A stretch of 24,820 nt of DNA from an uncultured Rhodospirillales bacterium. Lineage in GTDB: Bacteria; Pseudomonadota; Alphaproteobacteria; Acetobacterales; Acetobacteraceae. The notes beneath the pieces are model-generated. The model saw nothing but the letters and a program-made list of their open reading frames with translations, was not told where the DNA came from and did no database searches. Location of the stretch: assembly GCA_903932545.1 (NCBI GenBank), contig CAIZGT010000332.1, positions 1-24,820 on the forward strand, read 5' to 3'. How positions within the stretch are numbered: position 1 is the stretch's first letter; the number at the start of each line of letters is the position of its first letter. The position numbers and the translations under genes are program-made. Shown in pieces: positions 1 to 7,573 of this stretch.

Positions 1-128
1 TATATGGCTGGTCGGAAGATATTGATTTCACCCACCGCCTCGGTCGGCATGGCCGCATCGTCCAGGTGCAGAGCGCGCGCGGTGTGCATTTGCGGCCAAC
101 GCTGGCAACCGTGCGGGCTAGGGAGTAG
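1..128 (+). pseudogene. Inverted partial copy of the GT2 gene
   Basis: Reading plus from base 3 gives YGWSEDIDFTHRLGRHG and onward, identical in protein to residues 192-221 of the minus-strand GT2. It then diverges for about 11 codons and ends at TAG 126-128. If the DNA is real, a second GT2 copy enters from the left and is truncated here. If the inverted repeat is an artefact, this is not a gene. I cannot decide from the window. Confidence 0.35.
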
Positions 129-303
129 CTGCCCTTACCGAACAGATAAATCGGGTTCGCCACTTGCGAATACCCCAGCGCCCGCCCCGGCAGCCGACCC
201 AGTTTTAGCCCCAAATGCACACCGCGGGCGCTCTGCACCTGGACGATGCGGCCATGCCGACCGAGGCGGTGGGTGAAATCAATATCTTCCGACCAGCCAT
301 ATA
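1..303. repeat. 92-bp inverted repeat with a 119-bp spacer at the window edge
   Basis: Bases 1-92 are the reverse complement of 212-303 with a single mismatch (77 versus 227). The mismatch falls in a third codon position and is synonymous (Ala). Homology stops sharply after 92/212. The arm corresponds to residues 192-221 of the GT2 coded on the minus strand. Because the arm begins at base 1, the repeat may extend left of the window. Possible causes are a fold-back chimera at a contig end or a genuine inverted duplication. Confidence 0.9.
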
Positions 304-874
304 ACGGCAATCGCTCATCGAACCGCAGTTCTTCTCGGGCAATGGTCGCAAGGCGCAGCGCCATGTTGCAGCCATATGCATGCTTCACCGCCACAGTGCG
401 GCGCGTCCGGATGTTGCCGCAATCCTGCTTGATCAACTCCCACGCCGACTTGAAATCATAGCCCGGCCCCCGCGTGCCATCCGCTATCATCGCGCCGGTG
501 GTGGCCACAACATCAGGCATTGCCTCAAAAACGGCCATAATGGCGGCGACGTAGCCAGGGGCCATCAGGAAATCGTCGTCGAGAAACAGCACCACATCGC
601 AATCGGCAACAGCACTGAGAATGACGTTGCGTTGGCGGGGCAGGCCGGGGGGCGAGAGCAGAATTTGCACCTTCGGATGCGCATCCAATCCCACCACATC
701 CGATGGCGCAGTGCCGCAGACCACGATCTTTGCCGCATGGCGTGTTTGATGCCGCAGCGTGCGGAGAACTTCGATCAACGCGCTGGCACGCGCCTTGGTT
801 GCAATCCCAATTGCCAATTGAAGGGACTTCGCGGGCGTATGTGGCGTTGTGAGTGGGAGTGGACTGAAATTCAT
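1..874 (-). CDS. Family 2 glycosyltransferase, 3' end disrupted
   Basis: A cytoplasmic GT2 (GT-A fold) enzyme that would add a sugar from a nucleotide-sugar donor to the EPS repeat unit. Reading leftward from ATG at 874, the frame is open to the window edge. Visible features are an N-terminal Rossmann-like strand (AIGIATKAR, residues 21-29), a metal-binding DDD at 99-101 after VVLFL, the acceptor-side WSEDIDF at 194-200, and GYSQVANPIYL at 234-244, which is characteristic of this EPS-linked GT2 group. Family-like sequence runs to about R261 (position 92). Beyond that the frame reads the antisense of an inverted copy of its own residues 192-221, so the last 30 or so residues are not genuine GT2 sequence and the true C-terminus is missing. 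No strong ribosome site is visible. The gene diverges from the lytic transglycosylase at 1040. The family call is secure; donor and acceptor sugars are unknown. Confidence 0.8.
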   Translation of the reverse strand, partial: MNFSPLPLTTPHTPAKSLQLAIGIATKARASALIEVLRTLRHQTRHAAKIVVCGTAPSDVVGLDAHPKVQILLSPPGLPRQRNVILSAVADCDVVLFLDDDFLMAPGYVAAIMAVFEAMPDVVATTGAMIADGTRGPGYDFKSAWELIKQDCGNIRTRRTVAVKHAYGCNMALRLATIAREELRFDERLPLYGWSEDIDFTHRLGRHGRIVQVQSARGVHLGLKLGRLPGRALGYSQVANPIYLFGKGSYSLARTVASVGRKCTPRALCTWTMRPCRPRRWVKSISSDQPY

Positions 875-1039
875 CTGCGCACCAAATTTTCTAATCAATC
901 TGATAGTGCACGGGTGGTGTTGAGATAATCACATATCATATATTTTAATTAAAATTTGGATGTTCTACAATTGTGAACACAAGAAACCATAGCAATTTAT
1001 GTTATTGAGGTATGAGTTTATTCTGCATTAGATCATTGC
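875..1039. promoter_or_regulatory. Divergent AT-rich promoter region with palindromes
   Basis: This 165-bp gap separates the minus GT2 from the plus lytic transglycosylase and is far more AT-rich than the flanking genes. It holds a perfect 14-bp palindrome ATTTTAATTAAAAT (942-955). It also holds a nested imperfect dyad at 961-979, with TGTTC and GAACA flanking the palindrome ACAATTGT. These could be operators or promoter elements; no clear -35/-10 pair was identified. Confidence 0.4.
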
Positions 1040-1831
1040 ATGAATCAAAATACCGATCCACCAGTGGTAATAACGCCCGCGTTCTGGCGCGTAGAGATTT
1101 CAGTGCTATATGCGGCGATCGCATTTCTGCTGAATCCGTTGCCGGCGCGGGCCGATGATGCTGCAATCTGTGGCGTTGCCATCGCGCAAACCGAGCATTC
1201 TGCCCGTCTGCCCCCCGGACTGCTGCACGCAATTGGCATGGTTGAGTCTGCACGGTTGGACCTTAAAACCGGGCATTGGGCTCCCTGGCCGTGGAGCATA
1301 AATGTCGCTGGCATCGACCATGTCTATGCGTCCAAACAGGCGGCGATTGCGGCAGTCGAAGCCGCCCAAGCATCGGGCATTCAATCGATTGATGTTGGCT
1401 GCATGCAAATCAACCTCAAGCATCACCCTCTCGCCTTCGCCACGTTGGAAGATGCGTTCAATCCCAATCTAAACGTCACCTATGCCGCCGCTTTTTTGTG
1501 GCGACTGCATGATGAAAACGGCCAATGGCCGATAGCAGCGGGTGCCTATCACTCACAAACGCCCGAACTGGCCACCGCTTATGTGGCGCGGCTGGCGGCA
1601 TATTGGCCGCCAGCGGCGGGATACGCCGCACCGCACCTGGTGGCGATGGCGCGTGATGTTGATCCATATAACGTCATGACCCCCGAGTTTAAGGCGAAGA
1701 TGGTCCAAGCGGCGATTGCCCGTGCAGCGCGGGACACCGCGTTGCAGCCGCCGCCACTGGTCAAGACAGTGAACGCGGCCCCGCCGCGGCAAGTCCCGCT
1801 CAAGTTTGCTGATGCCAGCGCCGCGCCCTGA
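1040..1831 (+). CDS. Lytic transglycosylase (SLT domain), exported
   Basis: A 263-residue periplasmic peptidoglycan-cleaving enzyme of the lytic transglycosylase type (SLT fold). A hydrophobic N-terminal stretch (about residues 20-35, ending LPARA) looks like a signal peptide. The catalytic Glu is E69 in the motif HAIGMVES. The family motif GCMQINLKHHP follows at 120-130, and the AAFLWRLHDENGQWPIAAGAYH block at about 150-171 is typical of this group. Such enzymes open the cell wall for envelope assemblies, so a role in placing the EPS export machinery is plausible but inferred. No good ribosome site precedes the ATG at 1040, and a GTG near codon 22 is an alternative start that would shorten the n-region. 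The Wzx gene follows 14 bp later, so the two are probably co-transcribed. Confidence 0.85.
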   Translation: MNQNTDPPVVITPAFWRVEISVLYAAIAFLLNPLPARADDAAICGVAIAQTEHSARLPPGLLHAIGMVESARLDLKTGHWAPWPWSINVAGIDHVYASKQAAIAAVEAAQASGIQSIDVGCMQINLKHHPLAFATLEDAFNPNLNVTYAAAFLWRLHDENGQWPIAAGAYHSQTPELATAYVARLAAYWPPAAGYAAPHLVAMARDVDPYNVMTPEFKAKMVQAAIARAARDTALQPPPLVKTVNAAPPRQVPLKFADASAAP

Positions 1832-1845
1832 TAAGGACCTCCGAT

Positions 1846-3351
1846 TTGTCCAGCATTGACACGCCCCCTCCTGCCGACGGGATCGACACGCTCAAGCGCC
1901 AATCGGTGCGCGGGGCTGCGGCCACGTTTCTGGCGCAAGGCCTGCGGTTCATTTTGCAGTTTGGCTCGCAAATTGCGCTGGCACGCCTGCTCAGCCCGGC
2001 GGATTTCGGCCTCGTTGCGATGATCGGGCCGGTCCTGATGCTGGTGCAGATATTCAACGAACTCGGCCTATCGCAAGCCACCATCCAGCGTGCCGAGATT
2101 TCACAGCAGGAATTGTCCTCGCTGTTTTGGCTCAATGTCGGGGTGAGCGTGGTTCTGGCGATCATCATGGCAGCGAGTTCCTCTGCTATTGCGCTGTTTT
2201 ACGGACAGCCTGAATTGGTGATGATTTGCATGTCTCTGGCGGGTTTGCTGGTCTCCAGCGGCCTTGCCTCCCAGCAGATCGCCCTGCTCAACCGCCATAT
2301 GCGGTTCAGCGCGCTGGCATGGATTGATATCGTGTGCAGCGCGATCGCCGTGGTGGTGGGGATCACGGCGGCGTGGATGGGCATGCGCTACTGGTCGTTG
2401 GTGCTGATGCAGGCGGCAAATGCGATCACAATTTTGATCATGGCCTGGGCATTGTCCGACTGGCGACCGTCTTGGCCGTCTCGTCACGAAGGCTTTGGCA
2501 ATCTACTGCGCTTTGGTGGCCATGTAACGGGCTATAATCTCATCAACTATGCCGGCACCAATCTCGACAGCGTGTTGATCGGCAAGCTCGGCGGCAGCGT
2601 GGCGCTGGGTTTGTTTGACCGCGCAACCAAGCTGGTGGCCGCGCCGATCTGGCAGATCAGCCTGCCGGTGGCGCGCGTGGCGGTGTCCCTCTTGTCGCGA
2701 CTGAACACCCAGGCGGATCGATATCGCAGCGCCTATCTGCGCATGCTTCAAGGTCTGCTGCTCGCCACGGTTCCTGCGGTGGTGTGCATCGCAATGACCT
2801 CATCGCAATTCGTGCCAATGCTGCTCGGCACCGCCTGGACGGAGGCGGCCCCAATCGTCACCTGGCTGGCCGTTGCCACCGCCTTCGCACCGTTGAGCAT
2901 CAGCTCCTATTGGCTGTTTCTCAGCCAAGATCGGGTCGGTGAGCAACTGTTCTACGTCTGCGTCAAAACCGCCATCGCCATCCTGGCGCTGTTGATCGGG
3001 CTGCAAGGCGGAGCCTTGGGGGTGGCGCAGTCTTACGCCGCCTTTGCCATACTGGTGCATGGCTCCCTGCTCTGGGGTGCCACCCGCACCGGACCCGTCA
3101 GCCATTCTGATGTCCTGCGGGCCTGTTATCCATTTGTGATCGCAGGAGCCGCGATTGCGTCGGCGCTGACCTGGCTGAACGATAGCAGCGCGGCTGAACA
3201 ACTCACGCGTGGTCAATTGTTGTTGTCCGACGTGGTGGCGGCATACGGCGTGTGTGGATTGACCATGCTGTGCACCCCAGAGGGACTGAAAATCGCACGG
3301 GATTTGTGGAATCTCCGCACCCATTTCGGCCATGTGCGCGCACCAAGCTAA
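1846..3351 (+). CDS. Wzx-type lipid-linked oligosaccharide flippase
   Basis: A 501-residue inner-membrane protein of the polysaccharide transporter (PST/MOP) superfamily, which would flip undecaprenyl-linked EPS repeat units to the periplasm. Hydrophobic segments run the whole length in the 12-14 helix pattern. The N-terminal block RGAAATFLAQGLRFILQF then ARLLSPADFGLVAM (residues 22-59) is diagnostic of this family. The chosen start is TTG at 1846, because AAGGA at 1833-1837 sits 8 nt upstream and the lytic transglycosylase stop is only 14 bp away. Its TAA overlaps by 4 bp the TAG of the convergent gene at 3348. The length matches the family, with no missing segment seen. Substrate specificity cannot be read from sequence. 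Confidence 0.88.
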   Translation: MSSIDTPPPADGIDTLKRQSVRGAAATFLAQGLRFILQFGSQIALARLLSPADFGLVAMIGPVLMLVQIFNELGLSQATIQRAEISQQELSSLFWLNVGVSVVLAIIMAASSSAIALFYGQPELVMICMSLAGLLVSSGLASQQIALLNRHMRFSALAWIDIVCSAIAVVVGITAAWMGMRYWSLVLMQAANAITILIMAWALSDWRPSWPSRHEGFGNLLRFGGHVTGYNLINYAGTNLDSVLIGKLGGSVALGLFDRATKLVAAPIWQISLPVARVAVSLLSRLNTQADRYRSAYLRMLQGLLLATVPAVVCIAMTSSQFVPMLLGTAWTEAAPIVTWLAVATAFAPLSISSYWLFLSQDRVGEQLFYVCVKTAIAILALLIGLQGGALGVAQSYAAFAILVHGSLLWGATRTGPVSHSDVLRACYPFVIAGAAIASALTWLNDSSAAEQLTRGQLLLSDVVAAYGVCGLTMLCTPEGLKIARDLWNLRTHFGHVRAPS

Positions 3352-3956
3352 GATTTGCGACTTGCATCAGCATCCCCAATCGCCGTCGCCTTGGCGTCTT
3401 TCAACGCGCCGAGCAATTGTTGAGCATCGGCTGGCTCCGCCATCGAAATCGCCTCCCGGTCCAGCCGGTCGGGCAGCTGCGGACTGTCTCTGCGCAACTC
3501 CTCCAGCAATGCGATGATTTTGGCGGTCTTCTGCTCGCTGAGCAGCGTGAGTTGCAGTGTCAGTTGCGCATGGTGCTGTGCCAATTGTTCTTCACGGCGC
3601 TGGGTGACGAGGATCATCACCACCACGTAAAACTCGCCCAATGCCACCAAACTCATCAGCCACCCAAACGGGGCTGGATCGATGGCGGCAAAGCCGAGGC
3701 CTGTGGTTAGAACATTCCCGGCGATCCATCCAAAGATCACCAATGTTGCAAACACCAGAAAACGCGGCTGGCTTAGGGTGGCGATCACACGATCCACCCA
3801 TAATTGCGTCACTGTCGCTTGCTCGTGGTGCTCCACATCCACTTGTGTGGCAGATCGAATAGCCTCGGAAACATGTGGCGGCAGGTCGGGTTCCAAAATG
3901 TTATGCAGCCCCGTTTGAGAGAGCCGCCACGACGGCGAACATCCGCAAACCTGCAC
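3348..3956 (-). CDS. DUF1003-like two-helix membrane protein, start uncertain
   Basis: A 202-residue membrane protein of unknown function. Residues 66-86 and about 97-117 are hydrophobic helices. The arrangement IDPAPFGWLMSLVAL then VTQRREEQLAQHH, followed by a charged coiled-coil to about 160, resembles the DUF1003 family. The longest frame opens at GTG 3956 without a visible ribosome site. The only good site (GAAGGAAG, 3981-3988) precedes ATG 3975, which opens a different frame ending after 24 codons at 3901. The N-terminus is therefore either poorly predicted or altered by a frameshift. It converges on Wzx with a 4-bp overlap. No EPS role is evident. Confidence 0.65.
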   Translation of the reverse strand: MQVCGCSPSWRLSQTGLHNILEPDLPPHVSEAIRSATQVDVEHHEQATVTQLWVDRVIATLSQPRFLVFATLVIFGWIAGNVLTTGLGFAAIDPAPFGWLMSLVALGEFYVVVMILVTQRREEQLAQHHAQLTLQLTLLSEQKTAKIIALLEELRRDSPQLPDRLDREAISMAEPADAQQLLGALKDAKATAIGDADASRKS

Positions 3957-4033
3957 GCATAAGATTGTCAGTCATATTGGCTTCCTTCGCGTTCAGCGTT
4001 CCAATCACCTAGCGATCAATTCCCGCCATATGA

Positions 4034-4067
4034 GGGGGGCGAGTATTTTCCGAAGCCGCGGCCCCCC
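4034..4067. other. G-tract/C-tract hairpin
   Basis: GGGGGGC at 4034-4040 can pair with GCCCCCC at 4061-4067 across a 20-nt loop. It lies downstream of the minus-strand gene ending at 4230, so it could help end transcription, but there is no U-tract. A similar hairpin lies on the other side of that gene at 4870-4899. Confidence 0.35.
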
Positions 4068-4073
4068 CCCAAA

Positions 4074-4109
4074 GTCACCACGCAGGTCACCACGCAGGTC
4101 ACAACGCAG
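4074..4109. repeat. Three tandem 12-bp units
   Basis: Units GTCACCACGCAG at 4074-4085 and 4086-4097 are identical; the third (4098-4109) has one substitution. They lie in a non-coding gap next to a poly-C run. This could be an iteron-like or slippage-generated array; function unknown. Confidence 0.85.
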
Positions 4110-4229
4110 GTTGCGTTTGACTGGAACCGCATTCCTTCGTCATCGCCACGCATCCCTTGATATGACGGGCGATCACGCTGTATATCAGTAACAACTCGTA
4201 ACGATAAGAACGCAACTCCGCCGCGTTCC

Positions 4230-4808
4230 TCATCGCATTTTTCCAAAACCCTCCCGCCTCGCCCAAGCCAACACGCCCCTCGGCAACGGAATCCGAAATG
4301 GCTCCGGTTGCGGGCGCGGCCGTCGTGTTCGCCGACGCATCACACCGCGTTCTTCCGGGATTTTATCGACCGTCCAAGGCAGCTCAATCGCCAACGCGCG
4401 ACACAATGGCCGCAAAATGCGCCGCGCCTGCTCAGACGAGGCCAACATCTCCGCCATCTCCGGCGCATCCAACGCCATCCGCAACCGCAAGCCATATCCC
4501 GCCGCATGGTGCTGGCCCGATTTGAGCAGCCAGCCAAATCGGCGTGGCAGTCGAATGCTCGGCTGCGTCCGACATCTCGGCTGCCCCGTCACATGAACCC
4601 GCTGTGGCAGCAGCCACAGCTTGCCCGCACGAAACCGAACCAGCATGCGTTCAACCCGGTTGAGCGTCTGGCCAATCCGGTTGTGCAGCAGAATGCCCAG
4701 CAAAGGCGCCAACCCAAAACCGCCCAACGCCGCCTTCAGCCCAAGCAAAACCGCCCGCAGATTTGCGACGACCATGTCAGTTGGGGAAAGGGGGGGCTGT
4801 TGGTCCAT
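4230..4808 (-). CDS. Unrecognised basic protein
   Basis: A 192-residue protein I cannot assign to a characterised family. Residues 18-42 are hydrophobic (NLRAVLLGLKAALGG then FGLAPLLGILL). The middle is rich in Arg and Leu, including LPRRFGWLLKSG at 88-99, AAGYGLRLR at 102-110, and an amphipathic stretch MAEMLASSEQARRILRPLCRAL at 118-139. The C-terminal 45 residues are Pro/Arg-rich, ending PLPRGVLAWARREGFGKMR. The ordered blocks and the consistently open frame suggest a real gene, perhaps lineage-specific. ATG 4808 lacks an obvious ribosome site. It has no clear link to EPS synthesis and is flanked by two G/C-tract hairpins. Confidence 0.6.
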   Translation of the reverse strand: MDQQPPLSPTDMVVANLRAVLLGLKAALGGFGLAPLLGILLHNRIGQTLNRVERMLVRFRAGKLWLLPQRVHVTGQPRCRTQPSIRLPRRFGWLLKSGQHHAAGYGLRLRMALDAPEMAEMLASSEQARRILRPLCRALAIELPWTVDKIPEERGVMRRRTRRPRPQPEPFRIPLPRGVLAWARREGFGKMR

Positions 4809-4868
4809 CTAACATTCAACACTACATCCACTGGCTGAACTCAAGCGAATTCGCTCGCAGCCCTGTGA

Positions 4869-4899
4869 GGGGGGGCAATTCCCCCGGAATCGGCCCCCC
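4869..4899. terminator. Strong hairpin, possible terminator without U-tract
   Basis: GGGGGGC (4870-4876) pairs with GCCCCCC (4893-4899), and inside it AATTCC (4877-4882) pairs with GGAAT (4886-4890) around a CCC loop. It lies about 50 bp downstream of the minus-strand gene ending at 4948. No U-run follows on either strand, so intrinsic termination is uncertain. Confidence 0.35.
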
Positions 4900-4947
4900 A
4901 CGCGTCCGCTGACCCAACATCGCCCCGAGCCGCTCACGCGTGTTTGT

Positions 4948-5142
4948 CTAACCCGGCTTTGGCGGCGCGGCTTTGCGGCCAGATCCGCTCAACTTGCCAC
5001 CGCCGGAGAGTTTGTTCACCGTCGCCCAAGCTCGCGCCTTGGCCTCCTCATCATCAACGCCACGCTTTTCGTAGCTTTCCTCGATATGGAGAGCCTGCCG
5101 TTTCTGCTTGCCGGTGTAGGCTGATTTATCGCCGCGTGGCAT
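4948..5142 (-). CDS. Small 'plasmid stabilization'-type protein
   Basis: A 64-residue, highly charged protein of a small family often annotated as plasmid stabilization protein, although that function is poorly supported. The pattern MPRGDKSAYTGKQKRQA, then HIEESYEKRGV, then EAKARAWATVNK and a Gly/Ser/Lys-rich tail is characteristic. The start ATG 5142 has GGGAG six nt upstream. No toxin or antitoxin partner is adjacent, and nothing here indicates a plasmid. It ends near a strong hairpin (4869-4899). It lies just downstream of the GH16 gene (18-bp gap, same strand) and could be read through from it. Confidence 0.75.
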   Translation of the reverse strand: MPRGDKSAYTGKQKRQALHIEESYEKRGVDDEEAKARAWATVNKLSGGGKLSGSGRKAAPPKPG

Positions 5143-5160
5143 TGCGTGCTCCCACCATCT

Positions 5161-6069
5161 CTAAGCGCGCTGCCAAACGCGCACATAATCGAGCGTGTAG
5201 TCCCAATCGTCCCCGCCATACGTCATGCCGGTCAGATCAACGCCTTTCAGCGTCATACCGATTTGGTTGGTGATCAGGATATGCGCAGGCGGCGCGTTCC
5301 AGCCGATCACCGTTTGCTTGATCGGTTTGCCGTCCACCACCCAAATCGGCCGATCTTTCACCCAATCGAGGGCAAACACATGAAAATCGGCTGAGAAATC
5401 AATGCCGGGATCATAACGCCCGTTGGACAACAGGCTGAAAATATCCCGCGTTCGCCCCTCGCGCCCGGCATTCGCCGCCGGGTGCACTTCGCCCTGTAGA
5501 ATGCGTGGGCGGGTGCGACCTTGCCAGACGAAGAACTCAAAAATATCGATCTCCGGCGGCCAGGGTGTGGCTGAGAACGTGCCACTGGGCGTCTCAACCC
5601 CGGGATTGAGCCAGAACGACGGCCAAACGCCCAAGCCGCGCGGCAATTTTGCCCGCATTTCCACATACATCCCCGGCATCACCGGCAGCAGCGCGCGCAA
5701 CATGCCGCTCTCCAACCCGCCACTGCGCAACCCACCGCCTTGCGGCATGCGGGCCTTGAGGATCAGGGCATTGTCGCTGAAAACATGCAGCGACCTTGGA
5801 TCACCCTGCGGATAATCACGGTGGGACGACCAATAGGTTGGCAATCTGTCGAGTTGCCCCGCGTCATAGATATAACGAAACCGGAACGCGTTTTGCAGCT
5901 CGGCCATATTGTGAATCGTGGCGTCCGGTCGGTCACGGCCGAAACTCCAATCGGCCAGTAGATCAAAGCGGCCATCCGCCTGTGCTGGTTGCGGCGTTGT
6001 GGCGCGTGCTGTGTTGGTGCTCAGCAGTGCTCCGGTTGTGGCAAGGCTGAGCAGCCTGCGACGACGCAT
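5161..6069 (-). CDS. Exported GH16 glycosidase (ExoK-like)
   Basis: A 302-residue secreted retaining beta-glycanase of glycoside hydrolase family 16, likely cutting or trimming beta-linked EPS in the periplasm or outside the cell. The N-terminus MRRRRLLSLATTGALL ending ARA is a signal peptide with a twin-arginine-like start (Tat or Sec cannot be decided). The GH16 catalytic motif is EIDIFE at 173-178: nucleophile E173, D175 and acid/base E178. Substrate-site motifs GVWPSFWL (147-154) and the C-terminal YTLDYVRVW strand complete the fold. It is the last gene of an OPX / transferase / GH16 operon, starting 2 bp after the upstream stop. This matches ExoK-like enzymes in succinoglycan loci. The exact linkage is unknown. 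Confidence 0.88.
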   Translation of the reverse strand: MRRRRLLSLATTGALLSTNTARATTPQPAQADGRFDLLADWSFGRDRPDATIHNMAELQNAFRFRYIYDAGQLDRLPTYWSSHRDYPQGDPRSLHVFSDNALILKARMPQGGGLRSGGLESGMLRALLPVMPGMYVEMRAKLPRGLGVWPSFWLNPGVETPSGTFSATPWPPEIDIFEFFVWQGRTRPRILQGEVHPAANAGREGRTRDIFSLLSNGRYDPGIDFSADFHVFALDWVKDRPIWVVDGKPIKQTVIGWNAPPAHILITNQIGMTLKGVDLTGMTYGGDDWDYTLDYVRVWQRA

Positions 6070-6071
6070 CG

Positions 6072-6983
6072 CTAAATCGCCCCGAGCGACTGTCGCAACT
6101 TCACCATCGCCTGTCGCCGAAACGCACCGGGCAAATGCCGCAAATAGCGCCGTGCCGGAAACCGCGCCAAAGTGCGCCGCAATGGGCTGTTGGCGAAGAA
6201 ATACGCTGAGAGATCAAACTCAAACTTCAGCGTGCTGGCGATAAAGCGATCCGTATCAAGCACCGGGTGCAAGAACGTCGCACTCGCATGCTGTTCCAAG
6301 TCGTCCTCTAGGATCGGCGGATGCCACTCATAATGCGAGGCATCGCCAAACGCTTCCAACGAGGCGCAACGATAACCCGCCAGCGCCATTTCGGTGGCAA
6401 CAAACACTTCATTGCCCGGCCAGAATTTCAAATCCCCGGCCTGATACGCCCGCGTCATCTCCAAACGACGTCTGAACAATTGTTGCATGGCACGGTTGGA
6501 ATAGACCGCGATGCAGTTGAGTGAGCCTTGGATCGCCTCCACCGGGTAAACGGCCGTGTGAAATTTGGTCCAATACCAACTCTGTTTGGGCTGGCGGGTG
6601 GGAAGGCTGACGAAATCATAGCCACCTTCCGCCACGGACGCGATAAAGCCATCAATATCGATCTGCGCACAGGAATCATATTCCACGAACAGATAGTATT
6701 GATAATTCTGATTCAAAGCATAGTATAGATATTGCGGATAATCCGTATTCCACCAAATCAGCCCACCCTTGCCAAAGGCGTTGGCAAGTCCAAGTGCCAG
6801 CAATTCCGCATTGTTGGTGCGGATCACCTTGTCATGCGGAATTGCTCCAACTGCACCATGGGTCTCATCAACAATAATCACCAAATCGCCGCAGCCAATC
6901 GCCGCCTGATAGCGCAAGAACTGCCGCGCCACGAACGCGTCCCATTTAAATGTCTTGAATACGACGACATACGTGGCGGGCAC
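6072..6983 (-). CDS. Glycosyltransferase-like protein
   Basis: A predicted cytoplasmic GT-A-like transferase of about 303 residues. The opening PATYVVVFKTFKWDAF, the nucleotide-site strand GDLVIIVDE, and YYLFVEYDSC at about 97-106 (EYDS in place of the usual DxD) suggest a nucleotide-sugar fold. Later, PGNEVFVATEM (about 189-199) and DASHYEWHPP (about 214-223) resemble acceptor/catalytic regions of DUF3405-like transferases. I chose GTG 6983 because GGGAG lies 6-7 nt upstream; a TTG at 7001 would add six residues but has no site. It lies between the OPX gene and GH16 in one operon, which supports an EPS role. The donor is unknown, and transferase function is inferred. Confidence 0.65.
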   Translation of the reverse strand: MPATYVVVFKTFKWDAFVARQFLRYQAAIGCGDLVIIVDETHGAVGAIPHDKVIRTNNAELLALGLANAFGKGGLIWWNTDYPQYLYYALNQNYQYYLFVEYDSCAQIDIDGFIASVAEGGYDFVSLPTRQPKQSWYWTKFHTAVYPVEAIQGSLNCIAVYSNRAMQQLFRRRLEMTRAYQAGDLKFWPGNEVFVATEMALAGYRCASLEAFGDASHYEWHPPILEDDLEQHASATFLHPVLDTDRFIASTLKFEFDLSAYFFANSPLRRTLARFPARRYLRHLPGAFRRQAMVKLRQSLGAI

Positions 6984-7015
6984 AGCGCTCTCCCGGTTCA
7001 AATCGCGAGAACTGT

Positions 7016-7573
7016 TTAGTAACGGCGCTCATAAACATTCACCACGTCACCGGGGGCGATAAAGGAAACCGGCGTTACCTTGCCCGACACCGCTCGGTTG
7101 TCCGTCGTGCGCACCACCGAGGCGTAATCCTCAACCGCGCGATAGGTAAACCCGCCAGCCACCGCCACCGATGTCAGCATCGTCATCCCAGGCTGGAAGG
7201 CATATTGGCCGGGCTTGGCCACTTCACCGAGCACGAAGATCGGTCGATAGGCGATCACCTCCACCGCCACACTCGGATCACGCAACAGGTTTCGCGATTT
7301 GATCTCGGTGGCGATGTTGCCATCCAGCTGCTCCGGCGTCAGCCCGGCAGCATGCACCGCACCGAGCAACGGCAAGGCGACATTGCCGCGATCATCCACC
7401 CTAAACTCCCCGGTCAACTGCTCTTCGCCGAAGGTGATAACCCGGATCTGATCGCCGGCGCCGAGCTTATAGGCGTCATTGTGATAGGCAGCGATGGGTG
7501 TGAGGTCCGCACCCGGCGTGCACCCAGCGGCGATCAGCAACAGGCAGGGTGCAGCCAACATATATCGCTTCAT
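7016..7573 (-). CDS. GumB/Wza-like polysaccharide export (OPX) lipoprotein
   Basis: A 185-residue outer-membrane polysaccharide export protein. The signal ends in the lipobox LIAAGC with acylated C18. The PES domain follows (YKLGAGDQIRVITFGEEQL then VDDRGNVALPLLG, about 35-105), then one SLBB-like domain (FVLGEVAKPGQYAFQPGMT, about 113-131). It is short, like GumB, and lacks the C-terminal helix that forms the outer-membrane pore in E. coli Wza, so it may need another outer-membrane partner. ATG 7573 is preferred over ATG 7582, since AAGGA (7582-7586) is 8 nt upstream of the former and overlaps the latter. It begins an operon with the transferase (6072) and GH16 (5161); the Crp/Fnr gene lies 102 bp upstream on the same strand. 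Confidence 0.9.
   Translation of the reverse strand: MKRYMLAAPCLLLIAAGCTPGADLTPIAAYHNDAYKLGAGDQIRVITFGEEQLTGEFRVDDRGNVALPLLGAVHAAGLTPEQLDGNIATEIKSRNLLRDPSVAVEVIAYRPIFVLGEVAKPGQYAFQPGMTMLTSVAVAGGFTYRAVEDYASVVRTTDNRAVSGKVTPVSFIAPGDVVNVYERRY

Larger units (their letters stand above)
3957..4229. other. Non-coding gap with G/C tracts and tandem repeat
   Basis: I see no convincing gene in this 273-bp stretch. It contains a G6/C9 tract pair able to pair at 4034-4040 with 4061-4067, three 12-bp tandem units at 4074-4109, and the ribosome site for the short ORF at 3975. A 76-codon frame across it on the minus strand starts at a TTG inside the upstream gene and encodes only TCVV repeats plus low-complexity sequence, so I do not call it. 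Confidence 0.5.

Noticed and set aside
246..928. Plus-strand open frames across the left edge
   Set aside because: They are antisense to the minus-strand GT2, whose DDD and SEDIDF motifs identify the true frame.
882..959. CCAAATTTT / AAAATTTGG inverted pair
   Set aside because: Nine-bp AT-rich arms 60 bp apart are likely by chance in this AT-rich gap.
4016..4246. 76-codon minus-strand frame with TCVV repeats
   Set aside because: It begins at TTG inside the upstream gene, has no ribosome site, and its only pattern comes from the 12-bp tandem repeat.
4948..5142. Toxin-antitoxin or plasmid maintenance module
   Set aside because: Only the small 'plasmid stabilization'-type protein is present, with no partner gene or replication gene.
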